Assembly: GCA_035651155.1 (NCBI GenBank)
Contig: DASRGG010000017.1
Span: 78,580-142,579 of the forward strand
Reading direction: 5' to 3'
DNA from: CF-39 sp035651155
GTDB lineage: Bacteria; Chloroflexota; Limnocylindria; P2-11E
Length of the DNA stretch: 64,000 nt
In this document: one piece after another, positions 9,241-17,131 of the stretch
Numbering within the stretch: position 1 is the stretch's first letter
Layout: every line of letters starts with the position of its first letter
Notes under the pieces: generated by a model
What the model was told of the DNA's origin: nothing
The model's input: only the letters and a program-made list of their open reading frames with translations
Database searches by the model: none
Position numbers and translations under genes: made by a program

Positions 9241-10118
9241 CGCGCGAGGACCGTGAGCGCGCGCGGACGGATGCGGACACGCAGCGCGTCCGCGCGGGAT
9301 GGCTCGCCGTCCGCCTGCATCGGCTGCGGCTCGTCGAATTCCACGTCGAGCGCGGAGCCGCGGAACGACAGCACGGTGCGTCCGTCGACATGCGTGCCGC
9401 GGTACAGCTTGCCGAGCGCGACCAGCGACGCCCAGCGACCGAGATCGCCCGCGACGACGAGGTCGAGCTGTCCGTCGTCGAGCTTCGCGCCCGGCGCGAC
9501 GTGCATGCCGCTCCCGAAGTGCGTGCCGTTCGCGGCGACGACGATGAGATGCTTCCCCTCTCGCGGCGCGCCGTCGATGCGGATGCGCATCGTGCGTGGA
9601 CGATACGTCGCGATCGAGACGAGCGCGCCGACGAAGTACCCGAGGGTGGGTCCCACGACGCGCGCGCTCGCGAGGACGCGCTCGGCGACATGGCCATCGA
9701 TCCCGGCACCCGCGGCGTTGATGAAGACGCGGCCGTTCACGTCGCCGACGTCGATGCGTCGCGTGCGCGCCTCGGCGAGGAACGCCGGGATCATCGAGCG
9801 CTTGCGCGGATAGCCGAGCGCGCGGGAGAAGTCGTTGCCGGAGCCGATCGGGAACAGACCGAGCGCCGCGTCGGTGCCGACCAGACCGTTCGCGACCTCG
9901 TTCGCGGTCCCGTCGCCGCCGACGGCGATCACGCGCGCGTAGCCGTCGTCGGCCGCGGCGCTCGCGAGCCGCGCGGCCTCGCCGGGACCGGGCGTCATGA
10001 CGACGTCCGCGCGCAGCCCTGCCGTCACGAGGTCGGCGGCGAGCCGCGCGGCGATCCGGCGCCCCGTTCCCTTCCCCGCGACGGGATTCACGATCGCGAG
10101 TGCGCGCTCGCGCGTCAT
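9237..10118 (-). CDS. Diacylglycerol kinase-family lipid kinase
   Basis: A 293-residue member of the DAGK catalytic/YegS-like family. The nucleotide-binding signature VGGDGTANEVANGL is present, preceded by VNPVAGKGTG and followed by GLFPIGSGNDFSRALG; the C-terminal half has the beta-rich lipid-binding domain with GAGIDGHVAE. It should phosphorylate a lipid such as diacylglycerol on the inner face of the membrane; the exact substrate cannot be read from sequence. Coupled on both sides by ATGA overlaps to DUF4446 upstream and selA downstream. Confidence 0.85.
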   Translation of the reverse strand: MTRERALAIVNPVAGKGTGRRIAARLAADLVTAGLRADVVMTPGPGEAARLASAAADDGYARVIAVGGDGTANEVANGLVGTDAALGLFPIGSGNDFSRALGYPRKRSMIPAFLAEARTRRIDVGDVNGRVFINAAGAGIDGHVAERVLASARVVGPTLGYFVGALVSIATYRPRTMRIRIDGAPREGKHLIVVAANGTHFGSGMHVAPGAKLDDGQLDLVVAGDLGRWASLVALGKLYRGTHVDGRTVLSFRGSALDVEFDEPQPMQADGEPSRADALRVRIRPRALTVLAR

Positions 10119-10606
10119 GCGGTCGGCGCGAGCGCCTTCCTGATGGCGTCCTGTTCCTCGTCGGACAGCGGATAGCGCGAGCGTCCGGACTGGATCGGCT
10201 TCGCGAACACGCGCGTCTCGGTCCGGCCATGGAGGCTCGAGACGACGAGGCCGTTGCCGCCCGAGTCGAGCAGCGCGATCGCGAAGGATTGATCGCCACC
10301 CGTGTCGGCGAAGGGGTTGTAGCGCACGATGCCGACCTTCTGGATGGCGCGCTGCGTGATCGCCTCGAGCTCGTGATGGAGCTTGTTGAGCGCGTCGATG
10401 CGCTCCGCGAGCCTGTCGATCCGCTCGAGCTGGCGCGAGAGGACCTCGTCGAGGCTGACCTGCTCGCCACCCGGCAGCACGCGGCGGAGCCGGCGGCGCA
10501 GCCGTGCCTCCGAGCGCTGGAGGAGCCCGACCCACACGAGGAGGATCGCGACGGCAAGCGCGAGGCCGAGCACGAGCAGCGAGAGCGTCCGCGCGTCGAA
10601 GGTCAC
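10115..10606 (-). CDS. DUF4446 family membrane-anchored protein
   Basis: A 163-residue protein with one N-terminal transmembrane helix (about residues 7-28, rich in Leu, Ala, Val), a coiled-coil-like charged stretch containing ERIDRLAERIDAL, and the DUF4446 core with VGIVRYNPFADTGGDQSFA and ALLDSGGNGLVVSSLH. The family is common in Firmicutes and Chloroflexota, often near parAB or rRNA methyltransferase genes; its role is unknown. GTG at 10604-10606 is chosen because the helix starts just after it. It heads the operon that runs to pepA, and a divergent gene starts 40 bases away. Confidence 0.8.
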   Translation of the reverse strand: MTFDARTLSLLVLGLALAVAILLVWVGLLQRSEARLRRRLRRVLPGGEQVSLDEVLSRQLERIDRLAERIDALNKLHHELEAITQRAIQKVGIVRYNPFADTGGDQSFAIALLDSGGNGLVVSSLHGRTETRVFAKPIQSGRSRYPLSDEEQDAIRKALAPTA

Positions 10607-10645
10607 CGCGCGGACGATACCCGGAACGCTATGCTTGGGCCTCCG

Positions 10646-10954
10646 ATGGCGAGGAGACACCGCACCCGAACACGCACGCGCCGCGGCATCGAGACCGCGA
10701 GGCGTGCGCCCGCCCCCGTCCGCCCGGAGCGCGACGAGGCGCCGCCGCCGCGCGCCGCCGCGCACCGTCCCCCGCGGGGCAGCCGCACAGGCTACTCGCG
10801 CGCCGCGGGAGCGCCGTCCGCCTCGCTCGAGCGGGCAGCGGCCATGGAGCGCGCCTACGTCCAGAAGGACTTCCGCCGTGTCGGCATCGTGGTGGCGATC
10901 GCGCTCCTCATCCTCGTGGTGAGCGGAATCGTGGAGAGCGCCGTCATCAAGTAG
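10646..10954 (+). CDS. 102-aa tail-anchored-like membrane protein
   Basis: A plus-strand frame of 102 residues, divergent from the DUF4446 gene. The first two thirds are Arg/Pro/Ala-rich and probably disordered; a C-terminal hydrophobic helix (GIVVAIALLILVVSGIV) follows MERAYVQKDFRR. Similar small basic proteins with one C-terminal helix are common beside tRNA genes in high-GC Chloroflexota, but I recognise no family. ATG 10646 has a weak ribosome binding site; an internal ATG (MERAYVQ) would give a 36-residue product that keeps the helix. Confidence 0.5.
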   Translation: MARRHRTRTRTRRGIETARRAPAPVRPERDEAPPPRAAAHRPPRGSRTGYSRAAGAPSASLERAAAMERAYVQKDFRRVGIVVAIALLILVVSGIVESAVIK

Positions 10955-10975
10955 CGCCGCTAGACTTGTCGCTGC

Positions 10976-11048
10976 GGGCTCGTGGCTCAGTGGTTAGAGC
11001 ACTCGGTTCACATCCGAGGGGTCGCAGGTTCGAATCCCGCCGAGCCCA
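10976..11048 (+). tRNA. tRNA-Val(CAC)
   Basis: A 73-base cloverleaf. The acceptor arms GGGCTCG (10976-10982) and CGAGCCC (11041-11047) pair perfectly. The D arm reads GGCTCAGTGGTTAGAGC, the anticodon stem CTCGG/CCGAG holds loop TTCACAT with anticodon CAC, and the T loop is TTCGAAT. The T stem GCAGG/CCCGC has one A-C mismatch. CCA is not encoded; the discriminator is A. Confidence 0.95.
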
Positions 11049-11058
11049 CGGTGCCGCA

Positions 11059-11071
11059 CCCCCTTTGGGGG
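11059..11071 (+). terminator. Short hairpin downstream of tRNA-Val
   Basis: CCCCC (11059-11063), TTT, GGGGG (11067-11071) form a small perfect stem 10 bases past the tRNA end. There is no T-run after it. It may be a processing or termination signal for the tRNA transcript. Confidence 0.3.
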
Positions 11072-11212
11072 CGGCCTGGCGCCGGGCGCGTGTCTCGCTC
11101 GAAACACTCCCGCGAGCACCTGATGCCCGTCCGTCCTGACGTTCCCGAGCTCGCGGTCGTGACTCTCGCTCGACCCGCGCCCAGCGCTTTCCGGCCGTCT
11201 CGCCGGCCTCGG

Positions 11213-12138
11213 CTACCAGCTCCCGCCGCCGCCACCGCCGGCTCCCCCGCCTCCGCCGAAGCCGCTCGCGCCGCTGCCGCCGGGGGTCGAGGCGATCGCG
11301 GTCGAGACCTGCTCCGAGAGCGAGGAGAGATCCCGCGACAGATCCATCGCGGTGAAGGCCGCGAGGTTCCCGCTGTACCAGCTCGCGGCGACCTCCTTCA
11401 GGTCGATGCCCTCGAAGGCCTTCGCCCACTGGTCGACGCAGCGGAACACGATGGCGTACGGCAGGTACTCGGCGAAGATGTGTTCCCTCTCCGCGAAGCG
11501 CTGACGATCCTTCTCCGCGACCTGCATGTACGCGGCAGGCACTGTGCGGTCCCGCATTTCGCCGTCGAGCCCGCGAAGACGACGTAGCACGCCGTCTGCG
11601 ACGGTGCCTCGGGCGCGCGCACCGTCGCCGAGGAGCGCAGGATCGGCACCGCCCAGTCGCCGCCGGTGACGTTCCAGAAGAGCTCGTCGCGATCGCTGAA
11701 GGCGTTGAGCACGCGCCGCGCGGCGTACGCGATGCGGTAGGCCTGCTTCCCGGTCACCGTCCGGTCCGCGTCGCCGATCTTGATCTCGACGAACGCGTCG
11801 CGCGTCGACGTCTCGTAGTGCCACGGCCGTCCGCGCGCATCGGTGACCGAAAGCACCTGCAGCTCGTACACACGGATCTTCCGCTTCTCGCTCGGCCAGT
11901 CGTACTTGACCGGTACGTCGCGGAAGATGCCGTGCTTCTCGAGCGCGCCGAAGTCCACGTCGAGGGCCTCGTTCACGAGGATGCGGCCATCGCTCTGGAT
12001 CTCGATCTGCGCGTCGAAGCTCGCGATGGTCCAGCCGCCGTCGCCCGCGGCCCGCGCCGAGGTCGTCGCCGCGACCGGCAGCGAGACGCAGAGGACGAGG
12101 AGCGCGACGCCCTGGACCCGCGCCCGGCGGCGCGTCAC
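11213..12138 (-). pseudogene. DUF2207 membrane protein with an internal out-of-frame deletion
   Basis: The 5' part encodes a signal peptide and the start of the DUF2207 domain (WTIASFDAQIEIQSDGRI, GIFRDVPVKYDWPSEKRKI) up to about residue 190 (VVFAGSTAKCG). At about 11535-11555 the frame changes, and the second frame carries a typical DUF2207 C-terminus: VAEKDRQRFAEREHIFAEYL, PYAIVF, then a glycine-rich tail ending GGGGGGSW at TAG 11213-11215. The middle of the protein, including the transmembrane helices, is missing; the family is about 550-600 residues and only about 300 codons remain. The ATG at 12136-12138 overlaps the stop of the cyclic-nucleotide-binding gene. The break looks like a real deletion, not a single-base error. 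Confidence 0.75.
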
Positions 12139-12632
12139 CGGTTCCCGAGGGCGAGGCTCGGCGCCGTGGTGAGCTTCAGCACGTCGAGGTCCGTGCGCCG
12201 CAGCCGCTCGGCGAGCACGACGGCGATGTTCCGTACGAGGCGGTAGCCGAGCGCGGCGTCCCGCGGAACGAGCCTGTCGAAGTCCTGCCGGCGCAGCTCG
12301 AGGAGCTCGCGGTCGCCGCCCGTCGTGATCGTCGCCGAGCGTTCGAGGTCCGAGAGAAGGCCCGTCTCGCCGGAGAACTGCGGCACCGCGAGAGGCACGA
12401 GCACCTTCTGGCGCGCCGCGTCCGCGGGAGCCTGCGCGGCGAGGCCGAGCCGCTTCGTGGTGCCGACCGACCCGGCCGTCAGCACGTACAGCGAGCTCGA
12501 GCGCTCGCCCTCTCCGACGATCGCGACGCCGCCCGAGACGCGGCGGCGGACGAGGACGGCGGAGACGGCGTCGAGCTGCGCGTCGCTGCGGCCCTGGAGG
12601 ATCGGGAGCCGCCGCAGGACATCGGGCGTCAC
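12135..12632 (-). CDS. Stand-alone cyclic nucleotide-binding (CRP-type) domain protein
   Basis: A 165-residue protein formed almost entirely by one cNMP-binding beta-barrel: LRRLPILQGRSDAQLDAVSA, VAIVGEGERSSSLYVLTAGS and QFSGETGLLSDLERSATI, the last matching the phosphate-binding cassette (F-G-E-x-x-L) in a variant form. A helical tail follows but no helix-turn-helix, so it is not a transcription factor. It lies between a K+ channel (upstream) and a DUF2207 protein with ATGA overlaps on both sides, so it may have regulated the channel in trans. It is the only intact gene of that trio. Confidence 0.75.
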   Translation of the reverse strand: MTPDVLRRLPILQGRSDAQLDAVSAVLVRRRVSGGVAIVGEGERSSSLYVLTAGSVGTTKRLGLAAQAPADAARQKVLVPLAVPQFSGETGLLSDLERSATITTGGDRELLELRRQDFDRLVPRDAALGYRLVRNIAVVLAERLRRTDLDVLKLTTAPSLALGNR

Positions 12633-13647
12633 GAGGCGCTCCGCGGGATGCCGACGATCGCGTCCTTCGGACCCACCTCGTCGCTGTCCGGCGGGTTCAC
12701 GATCGCCTTCGTACCGCCGGCCTCGTAGCGCAGGAGCTCGCGACCGGCCTCGCTGAGCTGCTCCCTGATGAAGCGATCGACCATCGAGCTGTCGTCCGAC
12801 AGCAGCTCTTCCAGCGTGAGCCGGCGGTCCTCGTGGACGACGGCGGTCGCCTGGAAGCCGTCCCTGGCGCGCGAAGCGCGCCGCCGACCTCGCCGGAGGT
12901 CTTGCCCACGAGGTCGGACGGCACCGTCACGCGGCGGAGCTCCGTTCCGGAGAGCGACAGCAGCGGCCGCGCGACCCGCGAGATCCCCGGCGCGACGGCC
13001 GCGGACGAGAGCGGGAAGCCGTTGCACTCGCCGCTGATGATGATGTCGCCCGCGCCCGCGCGGCGGAGATGCGGCTCGCTCTTGTCGTCGAGCGCCTCGA
13101 CGGTGACGTGCAGCTCCGGCTTAACGCTCTTCAGCGTGAGCGTGACGAGGATGCCGCGCTCGCCCGACGCGTTCGCCGCCGCGCGCGAGGTGCCGGCCAC
13201 CACGATCGCGGCGCGCGCTTCGCGCACGTTGGCGCGGGCGAGCACGACCTCCGAGGCTGCGTCGCCGCGGACGAAGCGCGCCGCGCGGCCCCCCAGCCGC
13301 ACACGAGCAGGTGGTCCTTCAGCTTCAGCGTCTCCAACCCTCGCTGCTTCTTGATGCGCTGCGCGACGAGGACGGATGCCACGGTCGCGGTGACCACGGA
13401 CAGCACGGCGAGCCCGCCGAACATGAGCATCGCCTCGACGACGCGCCCGGCCGGCGTCGCCGGAACGACGTCGCCGTATCCGGGTCGACGTCATGGCGAC
13501 GACGGCACGCCAGAGCGCGTCGCCGATGCCGTGGATCCGGCCGCTCTGGCCGCCCTCGATGGCGGTCTCCAATGCCGCGCCGGCGAGCAGGATCCCGAAC
13601 GCGATGAGCGCGATCCGCGGGAGGTCTCCCGACGCAGACGCGTCCAC
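12629..13647 (-). pseudogene. MthK-like 2TM potassium channel with RCK domain, three frameshifts
   Basis: Joining three frames gives one channel: GTG 13645-13647, a first helix (IALIAFGILLAGAALETAIE), a pore helix ending VAMTST, a second helix (MLMFGGLAVLSVVTATVASV), then a regulator-of-K+-conductance domain from DHLLVCGWG through EVVLARANVREARAAIVVAG to RELLRYEAGGTKAIVNPP. The first break lies exactly in the selectivity filter: the DNA reads ACCCGGATACGGC, and adding GT restores TVGYGDVVPAT. A second break follows CGWG (about 13265-13300) and a third lies near 12880. The stop at 12629 overlaps the cNMP-binding gene by ATGA. Three breaks in one gene mean decay or poor consensus sequence. Confidence 0.75.
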
Positions 13648-13722
13648 GCATCGGCGACCACGCGCGAAGTATGGCCGAAGGAGCGAGCGCTCGGCGTCCC
13701 TCGGCGAGCGCCGGCCGCGCTC

Positions 13723-14598
13723 CTAGCGGATGACCACAGAGCTCGCGCCGGCCGTGAGCCGCACGGTCACGCGATCCTTCGCGTTCGCGTATCCCGCGGT
13801 CTCGGCGCCCGCCACGCGCGCGTTCTCGCTCCGCACGGAGAGGAGCGCGCCGCCGGTGTTCACGCGGGCCTCGACGCCGTCCGGGATCTCGATGATCACG
13901 CTCGACGCGCCCGCGCTGACCGTGATCGGCACGTCGCCGGATCCCTTCGGCAGCACGAGTCGCAGGGACGCGACCCCGACGTTGACGCGCGCATCGCTGA
14001 TCCTGGTGTCGCGTAGATCGACGACGAAATCGCCCGCGCCGGCACTGACGTCGAGCGACGTCGCGACGTCGTTCGCGATCTTCGCGTCCACGTGCACGGG
14101 GATCGTGGGTCCGAACCGCCCGCCGTGATCCGATTGGTCGATCCGGACGTCGACCCGGTCGACGCCGGCGGTCCGCGCGGCGAGCTGCGGCTGGTCGCTC
14201 GCGACCTCGACGAGGTCGGAGGCGCCGCCGCTCACGGTGAACGAGCCCGCGCCGCCGCTCAGGTGGAGCGTGAGGCTCTGCGCGGCGCCGCGCGGGACGG
14301 TCACCTGGCTCTGACCGGGCCCGCTCGTGCCGCCGGAGACGAGCCACCGCGGATAGACCGGCTGGGCCGCGACGAGCGCGAGACCCGCTGCGATGACCGC
14401 GACGTCGATCGCGAGCGCCGCGAGAGGCCGGCGGCGGCCGACGGCGATGTCGATGCCTGCGAGGATGAGGAGGAGCGGCCAGAGGCTGATGAGCGCGAGG
14501 GCCGAGACGGGGCCGATGAGTCCGAAGTTCGCGAGCAGGAAGACGAGCCCGATCGCGATGAGGAGCACCGGCCAGAAGAGTCCCCGCCGCGGTGTCAT
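13723..14598 (-). CDS. LiaI/LiaF-like membrane protein with beta-rich C-terminal domain
   Basis: A 291-residue protein with about four N-terminal transmembrane segments (GLFWPVLLIAIGLVFLLANF first), typical of LiaI-LiaF-like or DUF5668 regions, then a secretion-side repetitive beta domain with recurring motifs such as SGGAGSFTVSGGASD, SAGAGDFVVDLRD and TAGASSVVIR. Such proteins sense or buffer envelope stress next to PspC. It is the last gene of the sigma-factor operon; its ATG overlaps the pspC stop (ATGA). Confidence 0.75.
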   Translation of the reverse strand: MTPRRGLFWPVLLIAIGLVFLLANFGLIGPVSALALISLWPLLLILAGIDIAVGRRRPLAALAIDVAVIAAGLALVAAQPVYPRWLVSGGTSGPGQSQVTVPRGAAQSLTLHLSGGAGSFTVSGGASDLVEVASDQPQLAARTAGVDRVDVRIDQSDHGGRFGPTIPVHVDAKIANDVATSLDVSAGAGDFVVDLRDTRISDARVNVGVASLRLVLPKGSGDVPITVSAGASSVIIEIPDGVEARVNTGGALLSVRSENARVAGAETAGYANAKDRVTVRLTAGASSVVIR

Positions 14599-15032
14599 CG
14601 CCGCACCCGCTGCGCGAGGAGGAGCACGCCCGCGCCGACGAGGACGAGCGGCCAGACGAGATCCCAGCGCACGATGCGGAAGGCGCCGAGGTTCGCGAGC
14701 AGGAACACGACCCCGAGCGCGACGAGGAGGTAGCCGAACGTCGCGCGGCGGCGGTCGGCGGCCTCTGGATCGGGCGGCGGCGGCTCGCTGGCCGGGGCGG
14801 ACGCCGGGGGCGTGTACGACGCGCCCTGGACGAACGGCTGCGGGTGTCCGGGCTGGGGCATGAGCACGAGGAGCACGAGGTAGCCGAGGACGGCCAGGCC
14901 GGCGGTGAGCACGGCGGCGACGGCGAAGAAGACGCGCACGAGCGTGGCGTCGATCTGCAGGTACTCGGCGATCCCGCCACAGACCCCGCCGATGACCTTG
15001 TTCGTCGTGCTGCGCTCAAGACGCGTGGGCAT
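14595..15032 (-). CDS. PspC-domain membrane protein
   Basis: A 145-residue protein whose N-terminal half is a PspC domain: KVIGGVCGGIAEYLQIDATL, then a helix VFFAVAAVLTAGLAVLGYLV. A proline-rich linker leads to two more hydrophobic helices (GYLLVALGVVFLLANLG and a second) like those that open the neighbouring LiaF-like protein. PspC proteins take part in phage-shock type membrane stress responses. The start overlaps the end of the upstream membrane gene by 17 bases. Confidence 0.85.
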   Translation of the reverse strand: MPTRLERSTTNKVIGGVCGGIAEYLQIDATLVRVFFAVAAVLTAGLAVLGYLVLLVLMPQPGHPQPFVQGASYTPPASAPASEPPPPDPEAADRRRATFGYLLVALGVVFLLANLGAFRIVRWDLVWPLVLVGAGVLLLAQRVRR

Positions 15033-15420
15033 GGGCGTGTTCCTTTCTTTCGCGGAGCTCGTGGGCGATCGCGACGCCGAGCGCCGCGAGCAGGCTGAGG
15101 GGCACGGCCGGCTGTGCCGCGATCTCGGCCGCGGGCACGAGGAGCGTGGCGACGGCGATGAGCGCGTCCAGGAGGAGCCCGCCGAGGCGCTCGACGATGT
15201 CCGGACCGCGCGCGGCGATCGCGGACCACACCGCCGCGCTGGCGAGGCCCGTCGAGGCCGCCACCGCGAACGCGACGACCAGCGCGCTCCGCGACGGGCG
15301 CTCGGCCGGCGCCAGCGCGGCGATCGCGAGCCGAGCGAATCGCGGGGCGCGCTCGTCGACGTCGAGGCGGAGCGCGCGCCGCAGGACCGTCTCCTCGATG
15401 AGCCCGTCGCGGCCGGTCAT
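15016..15420 (-). CDS. Membrane protein after the ECF sigma gene, possible anti-sigma factor
   Basis: A 134-residue protein with a charged N-terminus (about 30 residues, VLRRALRLDVDERAPRFA) and three hydrophobic segments, ending in a His-rich tail HAHAHAS. I recognise no named family. Position argues for a role: the ATG at 15418-15420 overlaps the stop of the sigma factor gene (ATGA), the usual arrangement for a membrane anti-sigma factor, and PspC follows. No zinc-binding HxxxCxxC motif of classic anti-sigma factors is present. Confidence 0.6.
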   Translation of the reverse strand: MTGRDGLIEETVLRRALRLDVDERAPRFARLAIAALAPAERPSRSALVVAFAVAASTGLASAAVWSAIAARGPDIVERLGGLLLDALIAVATLLVPAAEIAAQPAVPLSLLAALGVAIAHELRERKEHAHAHAS

Positions 15421-15971
15421 GACTTCCCCTCCAGAGCGGCACGCAGCATCGCGCGTGCGCGGAGCAGCCGCACCCCGACCGTCGAGGCCGGCCGCGCGGT
15501 CACCAGGGCGATCTCGCCGATCGAGAGGTCGCTGAAGTAGCGAAGCACGACGGGCACGCGGTAGAGCTCGGGGAGCGCCGCGACGGCCCGGCGCACGCGC
15601 TCGCGCTCCTCGCGCGCGACGGCGCCTTCGTCCGGCGGCGGGGCGTGGTCGGCGAACTCGAGCGCTTCCTCCTCGCTCGTCCGACGCCGCCGCTCACGCG
15701 TGCGCTCGCGACCGATCGAAACGGCTTCGTTCGCGGCGATGCGAAGAAGCCAGTGGCGCACCGGACGGGCCTGGTCGTAGCTGGACCACGATCGGAACGC
15801 CTTGAGGAGCGCCCGGCTGGTCGCGTCCATGGCCGCGTCGCGGTCGCCCAGGATGCGCAGGGCCACGCCGAAGAGCTCGTCCTGGTGGTCGCGGATCGCG
15901 TCGTCGAACGTCACCCGCTCGGCCCGCGCGAAGGCGCGCGGCAGCGCCGAGAAGCTCGCGAGCACCGCCAT
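15417..15971 (-). CDS. ECF-family RNA polymerase sigma factor
   Basis: A 184-residue sigma-70 family group 4 factor. Region 2 is seen in FGVALRILGDRDAAMDATSR and HWLLRIAANEAV; region 4 in VVLRYFSDLSIGEIALVTAR with the helix-turn-helix SIGEIALVTARPASTVGVRL. A linker rich in Arg and acidic residues joins them. It should direct polymerase to a small regulon, probably including its own operon with a membrane partner, PspC and a LiaF-like protein, so an envelope-stress role is likely. Start codon at 15969-15971. Confidence 0.9.
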   Translation of the reverse strand: MAVLASFSALPRAFARAERVTFDDAIRDHQDELFGVALRILGDRDAAMDATSRALLKAFRSWSSYDQARPVRHWLLRIAANEAVSIGRERTRERRRRTSEEEALEFADHAPPPDEGAVAREERERVRRAVAALPELYRVPVVLRYFSDLSIGEIALVTARPASTVGVRLLRARAMLRAALEGKS

Positions 15972-15999
15972 CCTCCCGTGTACGCCTGACCGCCGCGGG

Positions 16000-16284
16000 C
16001 TATTTCACCAGGCGCGCGAGGCGGACCTCGGCCGAGGCCGGCAGGCTCAGGAGCTTGGTCCGCCCGCCGCTCCCCCGCTCGATGCGGACCTCGCCGGGCG
16101 CGAGGTCGAGCGCCCGCGCGAGGAGCGCCGCGACGGCGTGGTTCGCCTTTCCCTCGACCGGCGGTGCCGTGACGCGGACGAGCAGCGTGCCCTCGCGCTC
16201 TCCCGCGATCGCGTCCCTCGCCGCACGCGGCGTGACCCGCACGCGGACCGTGACGCGACTCCGGGCGCGCCGCAGCACGAGCAT
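16000..16284 (-). CDS. DUF167 (YggU) family protein
   Basis: A 94-residue small cytosolic protein. Family marks are VRVTPRAARDAIAG, the core APPVEGKANHAVAALLA and VRIERGSGGRTKLLSL. The function is not established. It sits four bases after the YggT gene, the usual pairing in many bacteria. The N-terminus MLVLRRARSR may be a little long. Confidence 0.85.
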   Translation of the reverse strand: MLVLRRARSRVTVRVRVTPRAARDAIAGEREGTLLVRVTAPPVEGKANHAVAALLARALDLAPGEVRIERGSGGRTKLLSLPASAEVRLARLVK

Positions 16285-16287
16285 TCG

Positions 16288-16563
16288 CTAGAAGCCGGGC
16301 GGCAGCACGCGGAGCGCGATGCTCTCGAGGATCTGGATCGCGACGAGCGCGATGAACGGCGAGAAGTCGATGCCGCCCAGGTACGGCAGCGCGCGCCGTA
16401 TCGGCGAGAGGATCGGCTCGGTCACGCTCCAGACGAAGTCGCCGAGGCCCCACGGCAGCCGCGCCGGGACCCAGGAGAGGAGGACGCGGACGATGATGAG
16501 GAGCTGCAGCGCCTGCGCGAGCACGTTGATGAACGCCTCGAGGAAGACGCTGAGCAGTGCCAC
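16288..16563 (-). CDS. YggT family membrane protein
   Basis: A 91-residue protein with two hydrophobic helices around the conserved core LLSWVPARLPWGLGDFVWSV and TEPILSPIRRALP, which is diagnostic of YggT/YlmG. Homologues are linked to division and membrane organisation; in Gram-positive bacteria the gene lies near ftsZ and sepF, here it is about 3.2 kb downstream of ftsZ. Start within 2 bases of the dcd stop. Confidence 0.9.
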   Translation of the reverse strand: MALLSVFLEAFINVLAQALQLLIIVRVLLSWVPARLPWGLGDFVWSVTEPILSPIRRALPYLGGIDFSPFIALVAIQILESIALRVLPPGF

Positions 16564-16564
16564 G

Positions 16565-17131
16565 TTACTTCGGAAGGTCGAGGCGGTAGCGCGAGGGCGT
16601 CGGCCCCGTCTGGCCCTGATAGCTCGAGCCGAGCTCGGGCGAGCCGTACGGCCGCTCGGCGCGCGTCGACAGCGGGAAGAAGGAGAGCTGGCCCACGCGC
16701 ATCCCCGGGTACAGCGTGATCGGGATCGTGTTCACGTTGCTGAGCTCGAGCGTGATGTGCCCGTCCCAGGCCGGGTCGATGAAGCCCGCGGTGCTGTGGA
16801 TGAGGAGGCCGAGGCGGCCGAGGCTGGACTTCCCCTCGACCCGGGAGACGAGGTCGTCGGCCAGGCGGATGCGCTCGCGCGTCGAGCCGAGGACGAACTC
16901 ACCGGGATGCAGGATGAACGCGGTGCCGCGATCCACCTCGACGAGCTCGGTGATGTCGTCGAGCGGCTCCGCCAGATCGATGTACGGATGCCGGCTCGAG
17001 CGGAAGACGCGGAAGAAGCGATCGAGGCGGATGTCGACGCTCGCGGGCTGCACGCAGTCCGGGTCGAACGGATCGATGCCGATGCGACCCGACGCGACGG
17101 CCGCACGGATATCACGATCGGAGAGGACCAC
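16565..17131 (-). CDS. dcd: dCTP deaminase
   Basis: About 188 residues. Catalyses dCTP deamination to dUTP for thymidylate synthesis. Motifs: VLSDRDIRAAVASGRIGI at the start, RVEGKSSLGRLGL with the conserved Arg/Ser pair, IHSTAGFIDPAWDGHITLEL carrying the catalytic Glu region, and a C-terminal GSSYQGQTGPTPSR. Several starts are possible: GTG 17129-17131 gives the family-typical MVLSDRDI and is preferred; GTG 17135-17137 or TTG 17162-17164 would overlap the HAD gene further. It is not possible from sequence alone to say if it also has dUTPase activity. Confidence 0.9.
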   Translation of the reverse strand: MVLSDRDIRAAVASGRIGIDPFDPDCVQPASVDIRLDRFFRVFRSSRHPYIDLAEPLDDITELVEVDRGTAFILHPGEFVLGSTRERIRLADDLVSRVEGKSSLGRLGLLIHSTAGFIDPAWDGHITLELSNVNTIPITLYPGMRVGQLSFFPLSTRAERPYGSPELGSSYQGQTGPTPSRYRLDLPK

